Assembly: GCA_000963575.1 (NCBI GenBank)
Contig: CP011077.1
Location: forward strand, 4,774,001 to 4,838,000
From: Klebsiella michiganensis
GTDB lineage: Bacteria; Pseudomonadota; Gammaproteobacteria; Enterobacterales; Enterobacteriaceae
Direction of reading: 5' to 3'
DNA length: 64,000 bases
Of the stretch, positions 1-7,482 are shown piece after piece. Numbering within the stretch: the stretch's first letter is position 1; each line of letters opens with the position of its first letter. Made by a program: the position numbers and the translations under genes. The notes below the pieces were generated by a model. The model was not told where the DNA came from. It worked only from the letters and a program-made list of their open reading frames with translations, and made no database searches.

Positions 1-60
1 ACCGCTGCCGGAGACGCCCATCAGGACGTAAATGTGGTGGTCGTGGTTAGTAGTGCTCAT
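1..60 (-). CDS. gntK: Gluconokinase, 5' end only
   Basis: Reading down the minus strand from an ATG at 60, the first 20 codons give MSTTNHDHHIYVLMGVSGSG, which is the start of a thermoresistant gluconokinase running into its P-loop (GVSGSGK expected next). The enzyme phosphorylates gluconate to 6-phosphogluconate in the cytoplasm, feeding the Entner-Doudoroff and pentose phosphate routes. The rest of the gene lies beyond the window. It follows gntR in the same orientation with a 150-bp gap that carries GntR operators, so it has its own regulated promoter, as in E. coli. Confidence 0.9.
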   Translation of the reverse strand, partial: MSTTNHDHHIYVLMGVSGSG

Positions 61-99
61 GATGGCTCCGACTCTGACACAAAGCAATGCGCCTGGTTT

Positions 100-126
100 T
101 GTTACGGGTAACTGTTACCGATAACA
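100..126. promoter_or_regulatory. Two adjacent GntR operators in front of gntK
   Basis: Two abutting near-palindromes occur: TGTTACGGGTAAC at 100-112 and TGTTACCGATAACA at 113-126. Both match the known enterobacterial GntR box (TGTTA-N4-TAACA type). They lie 40-66 bases upstream of the gntK start, where repressor binding would overlap the promoter. Assignment to GntR is inferred from motif similarity and from gntR being next door. Confidence 0.8.
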
Positions 127-210
127 TTTTCCTGCCTGGCTGACCATTAAGCAATAACCATTAGCTTGCAAAGTGTATAAGTGTGAGCTGCATCAAATAA
201 AAGTTTTGGC

Positions 211-1206
211 CTAGATCGAGCCCCCAGGCGACAGCGTAAAGCCTAAATCCAGCATTTTCGGGGTAATGATTTCACCACGAATACGAGCCAGCAGACGCTC
301 CGCGCCGATACGCCCCATGCGCTCTCGCGGGGTCAGCACGCTCGCCAGCCGCGGCTCCATCACCTGCCCGATATCGTGGCCGTGGAAACCGGCAATCGCC
401 ATATCTTCCGGAATACGCAGCCCCTGACGCTGGCATTCAAACGCCGCACCAATCGCTAAGTCATCGTTAGTGCAGAAGATGCTGTCGAGCTGTGGATATT
501 CACGTTTTGCCTGGCGCAACAGCTCAATACCGGTGGAATAAGACGAGGAGTTTTCAATCATCACGCTGTACGGCGTCAGTCCGGCGTCGAGCATCGCCTG
601 CTCGTAGCCTTTTTGCTTGATGAGGGTACGTTCGTCGAGGCGGGCGCCCAGATAGGCAACGTGTTTATGGCCACGGGCGATAATACTGGCCGTCATTTGC
701 CGAGCCGCCTCGAAGTTATCAAACCCCACGGCAATATCCAGACAAGGAGAGACACTGTCCATCAGCTCCACCACCGGGATCCCGGCGACTTCAATCATTT
801 TCAGCGTTCTGGGCGTGTGGTTGCGCTCGGTCAGGATCAGGCCGTCAATATTCCAGGACAGCATGGATTCCAGACGCTCCTGCTCCAGCTCCGGCTTATA
901 GCCGTAGTGGGCGAGCATGGTCTGGTAACCGTGGGCATCAATGACGTTTTCAATGCCGCGCAGCACTTCAGCGAACACCTGATTGGTCAGGGAAGGCAGC
1001 AGGACACCAATGGCCCGGCTGGTTGAATTAGAAAGGATATCCGGCGCACGATTCGGGATATAGCCCAGTTCATCTAACGCGGCGGCAATTTTAACCTGCA
1101 GCGCGGCAGACACCTGATCCGGGTTGCGTAAAAAACGGCTGACCGTCATTTTGGTCACCCCAACGCGATCTGCAACATCCTGTAGTACCGGTCTTTTCTT
1201 TTTCAT
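211..1206 (-). CDS. gntR: Gluconate utilisation repressor GntR (LacI family)
   Basis: A 331-residue LacI-family repressor, the same length as E. coli GntR. The N-terminal helix-turn-helix is at about residues 7-27 (VLQDVADRVGVTKMTVSRFL), followed by the hinge and a periplasmic-binding-like effector domain ending in FTLSPGGSI. In E. coli it represses the gluconate transport and kinase genes and is released by gluconate. The only good start is the ATG at 1206. It sits upstream of gntK on the same strand, and the operators before gntK fit its expected target. A strong terminator separates it from yhhW upstream, so it should be transcribed from its own promoter in the 95-bp gap. Confidence 0.95.
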   Translation of the reverse strand: MKKKRPVLQDVADRVGVTKMTVSRFLRNPDQVSAALQVKIAAALDELGYIPNRAPDILSNSTSRAIGVLLPSLTNQVFAEVLRGIENVIDAHGYQTMLAHYGYKPELEQERLESMLSWNIDGLILTERNHTPRTLKMIEVAGIPVVELMDSVSPCLDIAVGFDNFEAARQMTASIIARGHKHVAYLGARLDERTLIKQKGYEQAMLDAGLTPYSVMIENSSSYSTGIELLRQAKREYPQLDSIFCTNDDLAIGAAFECQRQGLRIPEDMAIAGFHGHDIGQVMEPRLASVLTPRERMGRIGAERLLARIRGEIITPKMLDLGFTLSPGGSI

Positions 1207-1251
1207 TGTCCTGCGCGACTTGTGAAGTTTCGACAGCCGAGTTTAGCACGG

Positions 1252-1287
1252 ACAAAAGAAAACCCGCCCCTTTTTCAGGGGCGGGTT
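1252..1287 (-). terminator. Rho-independent terminator of yhhW
   Basis: A perfect 10-bp stem (AACCCGCCCC at 1261-1270 with GGGGCGGGTT at 1278-1287) is followed on the minus strand by TTTTCTTTTG. It begins 15 bases after the yhhW stop and insulates gntR. Confidence 0.9.
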
Positions 1288-1301
1288 GTGACGGGTAACG
1301 T

Positions 1302-1997
1302 TTATACCGGAGGCAGATCGAACAGCAGGATCTCGCTCGCTTCGTTGGCGTGAACGGAAATCGCTTGTTCATCCCAGACCGCGATCGCGTCGCTGGTTTT
1401 TGCCTGGGTACCGTTAATGGACACATCGCCTTTTACGACCTGGATCCAGACGCGGCGGTCGGCCGGGATCTGATACACCGACTGCTCATCTTTTGCCAGA
1501 GCCCAGCGGGACAGTTCCATATCCTGATAAACCTTCAGTGAACCGTCGCGTGCATCCGGAGAAAGCACCAGTTGGCGCCCCTGAGGAGCATCAAAACGGC
1601 GCTGATCGTAGCGCGGCGCGATCCCGGTTTTTTCTGGAATAATCCAAATCTGGTACAGGCGCAGCGGTTCGGTCTGGCTGGCGTTGTACTCAGAGTGACG
1701 GATCCCGGTCCCGGCGCTCATAATCTGGAACTCACCCGCAGGCACACGTTCTTTATTGCCCATGCTGTCCTGGTGCTCAACCGCGCCTTCCAGAACATAA
1801 GTCAGGATTTCCATGTCTTTGTGCGGATGGGTCCCAAAACCCTGGCCCGCATCGATAACGTCTTCGTTAATGACCCGCAGCGCCGAGAAGCCCATAAAGT
1901 TGGCGTCATAATAGTCGGCAAAAGAGAAGGTATGCCAGCTGTCCAGCCAACCGTGGTTCGCATGGCCGCGGTCCTGTGCTTTTCTTAAGTAGATCAT
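1302..1997 (-). CDS. yhhW: Pirin-family quercetin 2,3-dioxygenase YhhW
   Basis: A 231-residue cupin protein of the pirin family, the same length as E. coli YhhW, which cleaves the flavonol quercetin in vitro. The N-terminal cupin carries the metal-binding pattern GTHPHKDMEILTYVLEG (two His) and VEHQDSMGNKE (His and Glu). I start at the ATG at 1997 (MIYLRKAQDRGHANHGW), preceded by the strong ribosome site CGGAGGACAT; the reading frame stays open 20 codons further upstream but those residues are not conserved. The gene is monocistronic: a terminator follows it and an inverted repeat lies about 75-115 bp upstream. The physiological substrate is unknown. Confidence 0.92.
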   Translation of the reverse strand: MIYLRKAQDRGHANHGWLDSWHTFSFADYYDANFMGFSALRVINEDVIDAGQGFGTHPHKDMEILTYVLEGAVEHQDSMGNKERVPAGEFQIMSAGTGIRHSEYNASQTEPLRLYQIWIIPEKTGIAPRYDQRRFDAPQGRQLVLSPDARDGSLKVYQDMELSRWALAKDEQSVYQIPADRRVWIQVVKGDVSINGTQAKTSDAIAVWDEQAISVHANEASEILLFDLPPV

Positions 1998-2069
1998 GGT
2001 ATGTCCTCCGCAATTCGTTTGATGGGATAAGTGTGGACCCATTTCGCGGAGGATCATAGAGGGTGAAAA

Positions 2070-2113
2070 TTGACTCCTCTGTTCAAAAAAAGTGAACGAG
2101 TTAGAGGAGTCAA
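2070..2113 (-). terminator. 11-bp inverted repeat between yhhX and yhhW
   Basis: TTGACTCCTCT (2070-2080) pairs perfectly with AGAGGAGTCAA (2103-2113), and the interior adds a GTTC/GAAC pair. It starts 8 bases after the yhhX stop and is followed on the minus strand by only TTTTC, so it may be a weak terminator for yhhX. Because it also lies in the upstream region of yhhW, an operator role is possible. Confidence 0.55.
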
Positions 2114-2120
2114 AATGCTA

Positions 2121-3158
2121 TCAGGCGAGGCTTATTGTCGCAGGAGAAGGCTGCTCGAAACCACGCTCCAGGATTTCCAGGTTGGTGAGAACTTCAATTT
2201 CTCTGACGTAATTAGGCTTACCGCCGATCAGCGTGTCGTACAGCGCATCATAGACGCGTCCATAGTCGCCCACTTCCGGCTTCCACTCCTCGCGCACCGT
2301 TTCACCGGCTTCGTTAACGTACTCCAGCGTCGCCACGCTGCTGTCGGCCCCAAAGCCTGGCTCACCGGGCATGATGTACGCCTTGAGGCTGGTTTCCTGC
2401 TGGTCGATGCCGTACTTCACAAACGAACCTTTGGTACCGTGCACGATAAATTTCGGGTAGTCGATTTTCACCAGGTGGCTGGTTTTCACGATCGCCTTCA
2501 GGTCGCCGTAAAACAGCTGGGCTTCAAAGGTATCGTCCGGGTTGGCTTTGTTACGCAGGCTGCGAATATCATAGGCAACGTGGTCCGGGCGGCCAAACAG
2601 GGAGATGATTTGGTCCATGGTATGCACGCCCAGGCCATAGAAGGCGCCGTCCGCCGGCTGACCAGGGTTGGCAGGTGCATCGGGGCGGTACATATCGAAG
2701 TGGCTTTCAATTTCCACAATCTTGCCGAGCTTGCCGCTCTCGATGGCTTTTTTCATCGTCAGGAAGCAGGCGTCAAAGCGACGGTTTTGGTAAGGCGTAA
2801 CGACCAGGCCCTTCTCTTTTGCCAGCGTCAGCAGTTCGCGGGCTTCAGCAAGCGTCGGGGTAAACGGTTTTTCTACCAGCACGTTCTTACCCGCTTCGAG
2901 CGCTTTTTTGGCGTACTCAAAATGGCTGTCAACGTGGGTACAAATCACCACCAGTTTGACCAGCGGGTCATTGAGAACATCATCGAGCTGGCTGGTGAAG
3001 TGGATCCCCGCGTACTGTGGCTGCTGTTCCAGCTCCGGTTTTTCGCTGCGGCGGAAAATGTGGGCAACGTTGAGTTTGTCTTTACGAACCAGAACGAACG
3101 GAAGGTGATAGCGGGTGGTGCTTTTACCAAAGCCGATGAAGGCACAGTGCAGAGTCAT
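2121..3158 (-). CDS. yhhX: Gfo/Idh/MocA-family oxidoreductase YhhX
   Basis: A 345-residue NAD(P)-dependent oxidoreductase, the same length as E. coli YhhX. The N-terminal Rossmann fold is visible as CAFIGFGKSTTRYHLPF, the family motif EKPFTPTLAEA follows at about residues 95-105, and the C-terminal substrate domain contains GLGVHTMDQIISLFG. The substrate is not known; the family acts on sugars and inositols. I chose the ATG at 3158 (MTLHCAFIGFGK) because AAGGACAATGAA precedes it and the upstream 18 codons are not conserved. Three ERIC elements and ryhB lie upstream, on the same strand. The downstream hairpin may end the transcript. Confidence 0.92.
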   Translation of the reverse strand: MTLHCAFIGFGKSTTRYHLPFVLVRKDKLNVAHIFRRSEKPELEQQPQYAGIHFTSQLDDVLNDPLVKLVVICTHVDSHFEYAKKALEAGKNVLVEKPFTPTLAEARELLTLAKEKGLVVTPYQNRRFDACFLTMKKAIESGKLGKIVEIESHFDMYRPDAPANPGQPADGAFYGLGVHTMDQIISLFGRPDHVAYDIRSLRNKANPDDTFEAQLFYGDLKAIVKTSHLVKIDYPKFIVHGTKGSFVKYGIDQQETSLKAYIMPGEPGFGADSSVATLEYVNEAGETVREEWKPEVGDYGRVYDALYDTLIGGKPNYVREIEVLTNLEILERGFEQPSPATISLA

Positions 3159-3248
3159 TTCATTGTCCTTTTTGATTTGAGCTGCCTGTACCTTACTGCA
3201 AAGCCGCGACACGTTATAGCCGTAGACTTCAAACCATCTTTAATTTTA

Positions 3249-3683
3249 AAGGTCGGGCGTAACCAACACGGCTACGGCTTCAAATAAGAAGGGCACCAGG
3301 TTTTGCCCAAATTAGCTGGAACTGTAGCAAGGCGGTAAGGGAAGGCATTCCGATGAGCTTACTCAGGTAAGTGATTCGGGTAACTGAGTGCAGCCAACGC
3401 AGCTGCAGCTTCAAATAAGAAAGACAGAGGTTTGCCCAAAGTAGTTGGAGTTGCAGCCAGGCGGCAAGGGAAGGCATCCCGATGAGCTTACTCAGGTAAG
3501 TGATTCGGGTAACTGAGTGCAGCCAACGCAGCTCCAGCTTCAAATAAGAAAGACAAAGGTTTGCCCAAAGTAGTTGGAGTTGCAGCCAGGCGGCAAGGGA
3601 AGGCATCCCGATGAGCTTACTCAGGTAAGTGATTCGGGTAACTGAGTGCAGCCAACGCAGCTGCAGCTTCAAATAAGAAGGGC
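3249..3683. repeat. Tandem array of three ERIC elements plus a remnant
   Basis: Three consecutive copies of an ERIC-type element recur with an exact 129-bp period (the core GAGCTTACTCAGGTAAGTGA is at 3355, 3484 and 3613). Each has the ERIC signature: a GTTGCAG..GGCGGCAAGGGAAGG left arm, the central GAGCTTAC/GTAAGTGA palindrome, and a GCAGCCAACGCAGCTGCAGCTTC right arm. Copies 2 and 3 are almost identical; copy 1 is more diverged. A fragment resembling only the right arm precedes them at about 3249-3290. Since 129 is divisible by three, the array creates a spurious 130-codon open frame with a repeating 43-residue unit. The array fills the space between the RyhB terminator and yhhX. Confidence 0.88.
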
Positions 3684-3782
3684 AAAAAAAAAGCCAGCAC
3701 CCGGCTGGCTAAAGTAATACTGGAAGCAATGTGAGCAATGTCGTGCTTTCAGGATGTCTCCGTAGGGGTCTCCCCTGAACGC
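3684..3782 (-). ncRNA. ryhB: Small RNA RyhB
   Basis: The minus strand contains the conserved RyhB core (AGCACGACATTGCTCACATT then GCTTCCAGTATTACTT) followed by its terminator (AGCCAGCCGGGTGCTGGCT and nine T). It is in the syntenic place, between yhhX and yhhY. The 5' end, GCGTTCAGGGGAGACCCC, aligns with the E. coli start; the extra length over the 90-nt E. coli RNA is in the 5' stem. RyhB works with Hfq to repress mRNAs of iron-using proteins when iron is scarce. Exact ends are inferred from alignment to the remembered E. coli RNA. Confidence 0.95.
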
Positions 3783-3787
3783 ATGGC

Positions 3788-3818
3788 AATAATAATCATT
3801 ATCATTCGCACTTGTAAA
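3788..3818 (-). promoter_or_regulatory. ryhB promoter with Fur box
   Basis: On the minus strand, TTTACA (3818-3813) and TATTAT (3794-3789) are 18 bp apart and place the start near 3782. The -10 element is buried in AATGATAATGATTATTATT (3806-3788), a close match to the 19-bp Fur box. Iron-loaded Fur would block RNA polymerase here, the known mode of ryhB control. Confidence 0.88.
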
Positions 3819-3904
3819 GCGTTTTTTGAAAAAAATAGCATTGACTTGTTGCTCAAAGTCAATGATGTTCAAAAGGTTTTATATAACTCATTGAGGAGAA
3901 AAGG

Positions 3905-4402
3905 ATGAAATCAGTTGTTGTGCGTCACGCCGAACCCGGCGATGCGGAAGCTTTACAAAACATGTACGCTCATCCGGCGCTTTACCGCGACACGCTCCAG
4001 CTACCTCATCCTCCTCTAAAAGCCTGGCATGACCGAATTACCGACCCCAGACCGGGGAGCCGACATTTGGTGGCATGTATCGACGATGAGATTGTGGGGC
4101 AGCTAACGCTCACGGTGGAGCAATCCCCGCGCCGCAGCCACGTCGCCACTTTCGGCATGGGCGTACATTACAATCATCAGGGGAAAGGCATCGCTTCGGC
4201 TTTGCTTAAAGAAATGATTGATCTGTGCGATAAATGGCTGCGTGTCGAGCGTATTGAGCTGACGGTGTATACCGATAACGCTGCTGCGCTGGCGGTGTAC
4301 CGCAAGTTTGGCTTCGAGGTGGAAGGTACCGGGAAGCGTTTTGCGCTGCGCGACGGCGAGTATGTGGATGCGTATTTTATGGCACGCTTTAAACCGGAGT
4401 GA
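3905..4402 (+). CDS. yhhY: GNAT acetyltransferase YhhY/AaaT
   Basis: A 165-residue GNAT-fold N-acetyltransferase, close to E. coli YhhY (162 residues, renamed AaaT for acetylating amino acids such as methionine and phenylalanine). Acetyl-CoA binding motif A is visible as GMGVHYNHQGKGIASALLKE at about residues 85-104, followed by motif B with VYRKFGFEVEGTG. The ATG at 3905 follows the ribosome site TGAGGAGAAAAGG. It starts downstream of, and divergent from, ryhB, so the two share an intergenic region of about 120 bp. A pair of REP-like palindromes follows before ggt. Cytoplasmic; the substrate is inferred only from the orthologue. Confidence 0.9.
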   Translation: MKSVVVRHAEPGDAEALQNMYAHPALYRDTLQLPHPPLKAWHDRITDPRPGSRHLVACIDDEIVGQLTLTVEQSPRRSHVATFGMGVHYNHQGKGIASALLKEMIDLCDKWLRVERIELTVYTDNAAALAVYRKFGFEVEGTGKRFALRDGEYVDAYFMARFKPE

Positions 4403-4408
4403 TTTTTG

Positions 4409-4507
4409 CCCTCACCCCAGCCCACTCCCAGTGGGAGTGGGGGAAAATACGACGGGAAACATTGTTTATCACCTCTCCCCCCACGGGGAGAGGGTTAGGG
4501 TGAGGGG
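4409..4507. repeat. Pair of REP-like palindromes
   Basis: CCCTCACCCC-AG-CCCACTCCCAGTGGGAGTGG (4409-4443) and, inverted, CACCTCTCCCCCCACGGGGA with GAGGGTTAGGGTGAGGGG (4470-4507). The same motif family recurs at 10371, 11887, 17819 and 58001. The inverted pairing resembles a BIME/REPIN. It lies between the convergent yhhY and ggt genes and may help end both transcripts. Confidence 0.75.
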
Positions 4508-4510
4508 AAA

Positions 4511-6253
4511 TCAATACCCCGCGGTTAAATCATCCACCGAACGCGGGTCGGACGCGCCATAAAGCTTCCCGTCCGGCGCAATCATAATGCTCTGCGTGCT
4601 GCCCATCGCGGCCTTCACGGCGACATTTTGCCCCTTCTCTTTCAGCAACCGAAGCGTATCCGGGCTAAAGCCCTTCTCCACCCGCAGTTCGTCCGGCAGC
4701 CACTGATGATGGAAGCGTGGCGCATTGGTCGCTTCTGCCACGTTCATTCCAAAATCGATGCTGTTTACCACCATTTGCAGCACAGTGGTGATAATTCGGC
4801 TCCCGCCAGGGCTCCCGGTGACCAGCCAGGTTTTTCCGTCCTTCACCACGATGGTTGGCGACATAGAAGATAACGGACGCTTGTGCGGCCCCACGGCGTT
4901 GGCCTCCCCGCCCACCAGCCCGTACACGTTCGGCACGCCTGGTTTGGCGGAGAAGTCATCCATCTGGTTATTCATCAGGATGCCCGTATTGCCCGCCACT
5001 ATCCCGGTGCCGAAGGTGGTATTCAGCGTATAAGTCACCGCCACCGCGTTACCGTCTTTATCCACGACGGAGAAATGCGTGGTCTGGTTACTTTCGTACG
5101 GGGCCAGATTACCCGGCTTGATTTCGCTCGACGGGCGGGCCTTGTTAATATCAATTTTCTCCGCCAGTGATTTTGCATAAGCCTTGCTGGTCAGCGCTTG
5201 CCAGGGCACTTTCACAAAATCCGGATCGCCGAGGTATTCCGAGCGGTCAGCGTAGGCATATTTTTCCGCCTCAGCCATGATTTGCAGGGTGTCCGCGCTG
5301 CCGAAGCCGTATTTCGCCAGATCGAAGTTTTCAAGAATATTGAGGATTTGCACGATGTGGATCCCACCGGAAGACGGCGGCGGCATGGAATAGACTTCGT
5401 AGCCCCGGTATTCGCCGCTGACGGGCTGGCGCTCAATCGCTTTGTAATTGGCCAAATCGGCTTTGCTTATCAGCCCACCGTTCTTCGCCATCTCTTCGCT
5501 AATTTGGTCGGCAATCGCCCCTTTGTAGAAGGCGTCCGGCCCCTGCTCGGCAATCATCTCCAGGCTTTTCGCCAGATTGGCCTGAACCAGCTTGTCGCCT
5601 TTCTGCAGTGGTTCTCCGTCCGCCCTCCAGAAGATAGCCTTGCTGTTGGCGTGATGAGGGATAACTTCCGCCCCGTACTGCTTCAGGTCGTCCGCCAACG
5701 CGTCGTTCACAATAATGCCGTCCCGCGCCAGTTTGATAGCTGGCTGTACCACTTTATTCAGCGGCATGGTGCCGTACTTTTCCAGCGCCAGGCTAAACCC
5801 AGCCACCGTGCCCGGCGTGCCTGAGGCGAGATGCGAGGTCAGCGACTTTTTGCTGTCCGCATTGCCTTTATCATCGAGGAACATATCCCGGCTGGCTTTT
5901 TCCGGCGCCATTTCCCGGAAGTCTATCGCGGTTGTTTTGCCGTCTTTGGTACGCAGCATCATAAAACCGCCGCCGCCGATATTGCCCGCCTGCGGGTGCG
6001 TGACCGCAAGGGCATAACCCACGGCGACTGCGGCATCCACCGCGTTACCGCCCTGCTTCAGAATATCGACACCAACCTGAGTCGCGGCCGCATCCACCGA
6101 AGCCACCATACCGTGCTCCGCGCGCACCGGATGGTAAATGTCCATTTCCACTCCGTAAGAGACCGGCGGAGGAGCGGCAATCACCGTCAAACACAGCCCG
6201 ATTGTCAGGGCCGGAATGGCGACCCAGCGCAACGTTTTCCACTGCTTTATCAT
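4511..6253 (-). CDS. ggt: Gamma-glutamyltranspeptidase precursor
   Basis: A 580-residue precursor, identical in length to E. coli Ggt. It hydrolyses or transfers the gamma-glutamyl group of glutathione in the periplasm, and supports reuse of gamma-glutamyl peptides. The signal peptide (MIKQWKTLRWVAIPALTIGL onward) ends near the CLTVIAAPPPVSYG segment. Autoprocessing occurs before the catalytic Thr in NQTTHFSVVD, at about residue 391, splitting it into large and small subunits. Other hallmarks are GGGGFMMLRTKDG, the lid-loop region MDDFSAKPGVPNVYG and TGSPGGSRIITT. It is divergent from yhhA, sharing a 121-bp promoter region, and convergent with yhhY. Confidence 0.97.
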   Translation of the reverse strand: MIKQWKTLRWVAIPALTIGLCLTVIAAPPPVSYGVEMDIYHPVRAEHGMVASVDAAATQVGVDILKQGGNAVDAAVAVGYALAVTHPQAGNIGGGGFMMLRTKDGKTTAIDFREMAPEKASRDMFLDDKGNADSKKSLTSHLASGTPGTVAGFSLALEKYGTMPLNKVVQPAIKLARDGIIVNDALADDLKQYGAEVIPHHANSKAIFWRADGEPLQKGDKLVQANLAKSLEMIAEQGPDAFYKGAIADQISEEMAKNGGLISKADLANYKAIERQPVSGEYRGYEVYSMPPPSSGGIHIVQILNILENFDLAKYGFGSADTLQIMAEAEKYAYADRSEYLGDPDFVKVPWQALTSKAYAKSLAEKIDINKARPSSEIKPGNLAPYESNQTTHFSVVDKDGNAVAVTYTLNTTFGTGIVAGNTGILMNNQMDDFSAKPGVPNVYGLVGGEANAVGPHKRPLSSMSPTIVVKDGKTWLVTGSPGGSRIITTVLQMVVNSIDFGMNVAEATNAPRFHHQWLPDELRVEKGFSPDTLRLLKEKGQNVAVKAAMGSTQSIMIAPDGKLYGASDPRSVDDLTAGY

Positions 6254-6374
6254 CGTTATATCCTCATTTACCCGGGGAAAGTCCCCGCTTAATCCTGGTT
6301 CACAAATCCGAAATAATCACCGTGATAAAGGAAACGGAGTAAACTTAAGGCACCCCTGACGGGAGGAGACAACG

Positions 6375-6737
6375 ATGAAAAAGATATGGCTTCTGGCAGC
6401 CTTGCTGCCGCTAACCGCGCTCGCACAGCCGCTCAACAACACCAATAACCCTAACCAGCCGGGCTATCAGAACCCGAGCCAGCAGCGGATGCTGACGCAG
6501 ATGCAAACGCAACAATCCCAGCAGCAAGGGATGCTCAGGCAGCAGATTCAGTCGCAAAATCAGCTTCAGCAACAGCAGCTTCAAACGCAGTTGAACAACA
6601 ATCAGCAGCGCGTCCTGCAGTCGCAGCCCGGTATAAACCCGCAGCCGTTGCCGAACACCAATGGTGGGATGCTAAAAGGAAATAACGGCGGCATGTTGAA
6701 GCCAAACAGTTCAACGCTGCCGCCAGTCACGCCGTAA
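6375..6737 (+). CDS. yhhA: Glutamine-rich secreted protein YhhA (DUF2756)
   Basis: A 120-residue protein of unknown function, orthologous to E. coli YhhA (146 residues), here shorter in the C-terminal Asn/Pro-rich tail. A signal peptide is clear (MKKIWLLAALLPLTALAQP, cleavage after Ala-Leu-Ala), so it is probably periplasmic. The mature chain starts with the conserved NNTNNPNQPGYQNPSQQRM and then becomes a low-complexity stretch of Gln (QQSQQQGMLRQQIQSQNQLQ), predicted to be helical or disordered. RBS GGGAGGAGA precedes the ATG. Its stop is 4 bases from the ugpQ stop, so the genes are tightly convergent. No function is proposed. Confidence 0.88.
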   Translation: MKKIWLLAALLPLTALAQPLNNTNNPNQPGYQNPSQQRMLTQMQTQQSQQQGMLRQQIQSQNQLQQQQLQTQLNNNQQRVLQSQPGINPQPLPNTNGGMLKGNNGGMLKPNSSTLPPVTP

Positions 6738-6741
6738 GGCG

Positions 6742-7482
6742 TTATGCGGAGAAGTTAGGGCCTATCTCGTCGATGCGGTCGGTACAGATTGCATCGACGC
6801 CCCACTGCAGCAGCACGGCCGCGCGGTGAGGAACGTTCACGGTATAAACCAGAATATACAGTCCAGCGGCTTTTAGCGCTTTCACCCGGGCTTCATCCAG
6901 CAACTGATGGTTCAGGTGAATAGACACACACTGTAACCGGGTGGTCAGTTCCTGCCAGTCATCACGCCATTCATCCAGCAGCAGACCTCGAGGCAGTTCA
7001 GGTGCCGCAAGCTGTGCGGCTTCCAGGGCCTCAATCTCGAAGGAAGAAAGTAGCGGTGCCGTTTGCCCGGCCCACAGTTCACGGGCAGCCAGCGCAACCA
7101 CTTTGCCGGTTTCGGTTTCCAGACCGGTGGTTGGCTTGATCTCGATGTTGGCCATCATGCCGTGCTGTTTACAGCGTTCAGCCACCTGAGAAAGCAGCGG
7201 CAGCGGCTCACCCGCATATTCACGACTGAACCAGCTTCCTGCGTCAACTTTCAGCAGATTGTCCCAGGTCAGCTCGCCGGCGATTCCCCAGCCATTGCTG
7301 GTTCGCTCAAGCGTGTCGTCATGGAGCAGAAAGATTTGCCCGTCGCGAGAGAGCTTGGCGTCAAACTCAATCATGGTATGGCCGTAACGCGCCCCGACGT
7401 CGATTGCCGCGAGGGTGTTTTCCGGGGCAAGTTTACCGCCGCCACGGTGGGCGACGATTTTTGGGTAAGGCCAGTTGCTCAT
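6742..7482 (-). CDS. ugpQ: Cytoplasmic glycerophosphodiester phosphodiesterase UgpQ
   Basis: A 246-residue GDPD-family enzyme. It hydrolyses glycerophosphodiesters brought in by the Ugp transporter to glycerol-3-phosphate and the alcohol. The catalytic signature is at the N-terminus: VAHRGGGKLAPENTLAA (His-Arg and Glu-Asn) and IEFDAKLSRDG, followed by LLHDDTLERTSNG with the second catalytic His. There is no signal peptide, which separates it from periplasmic GlpQ. Its start overlaps the ugpC stop by 4 bp, so translation is coupled as the last gene of ugpBAECQ. Expression should follow the PhoB-dependent ugpB promoter. Confidence 0.96.
   Translation of the reverse strand: MSNWPYPKIVAHRGGGKLAPENTLAAIDVGARYGHTMIEFDAKLSRDGQIFLLHDDTLERTSNGWGIAGELTWDNLLKVDAGSWFSREYAGEPLPLLSQVAERCKQHGMMANIEIKPTTGLETETGKVVALAARELWAGQTAPLLSSFEIEALEAAQLAAPELPRGLLLDEWRDDWQELTTRLQCVSIHLNHQLLDEARVKALKAAGLYILVYTVNVPHRAAVLLQWGVDAICTDRIDEIGPNFSA

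Noticed and set aside
2070..3287. 405-codon plus-strand frame
   Set aside because: Antisense to the conserved yhhX gene, with composition typical of a shadow frame.
3280..3672. 130-codon minus-strand frame with a 43-residue repeat
   Set aside because: It is a translation of the tandem ERIC elements; the repeat length is a multiple of three by chance, and there is no ribosome site or homologous protein.
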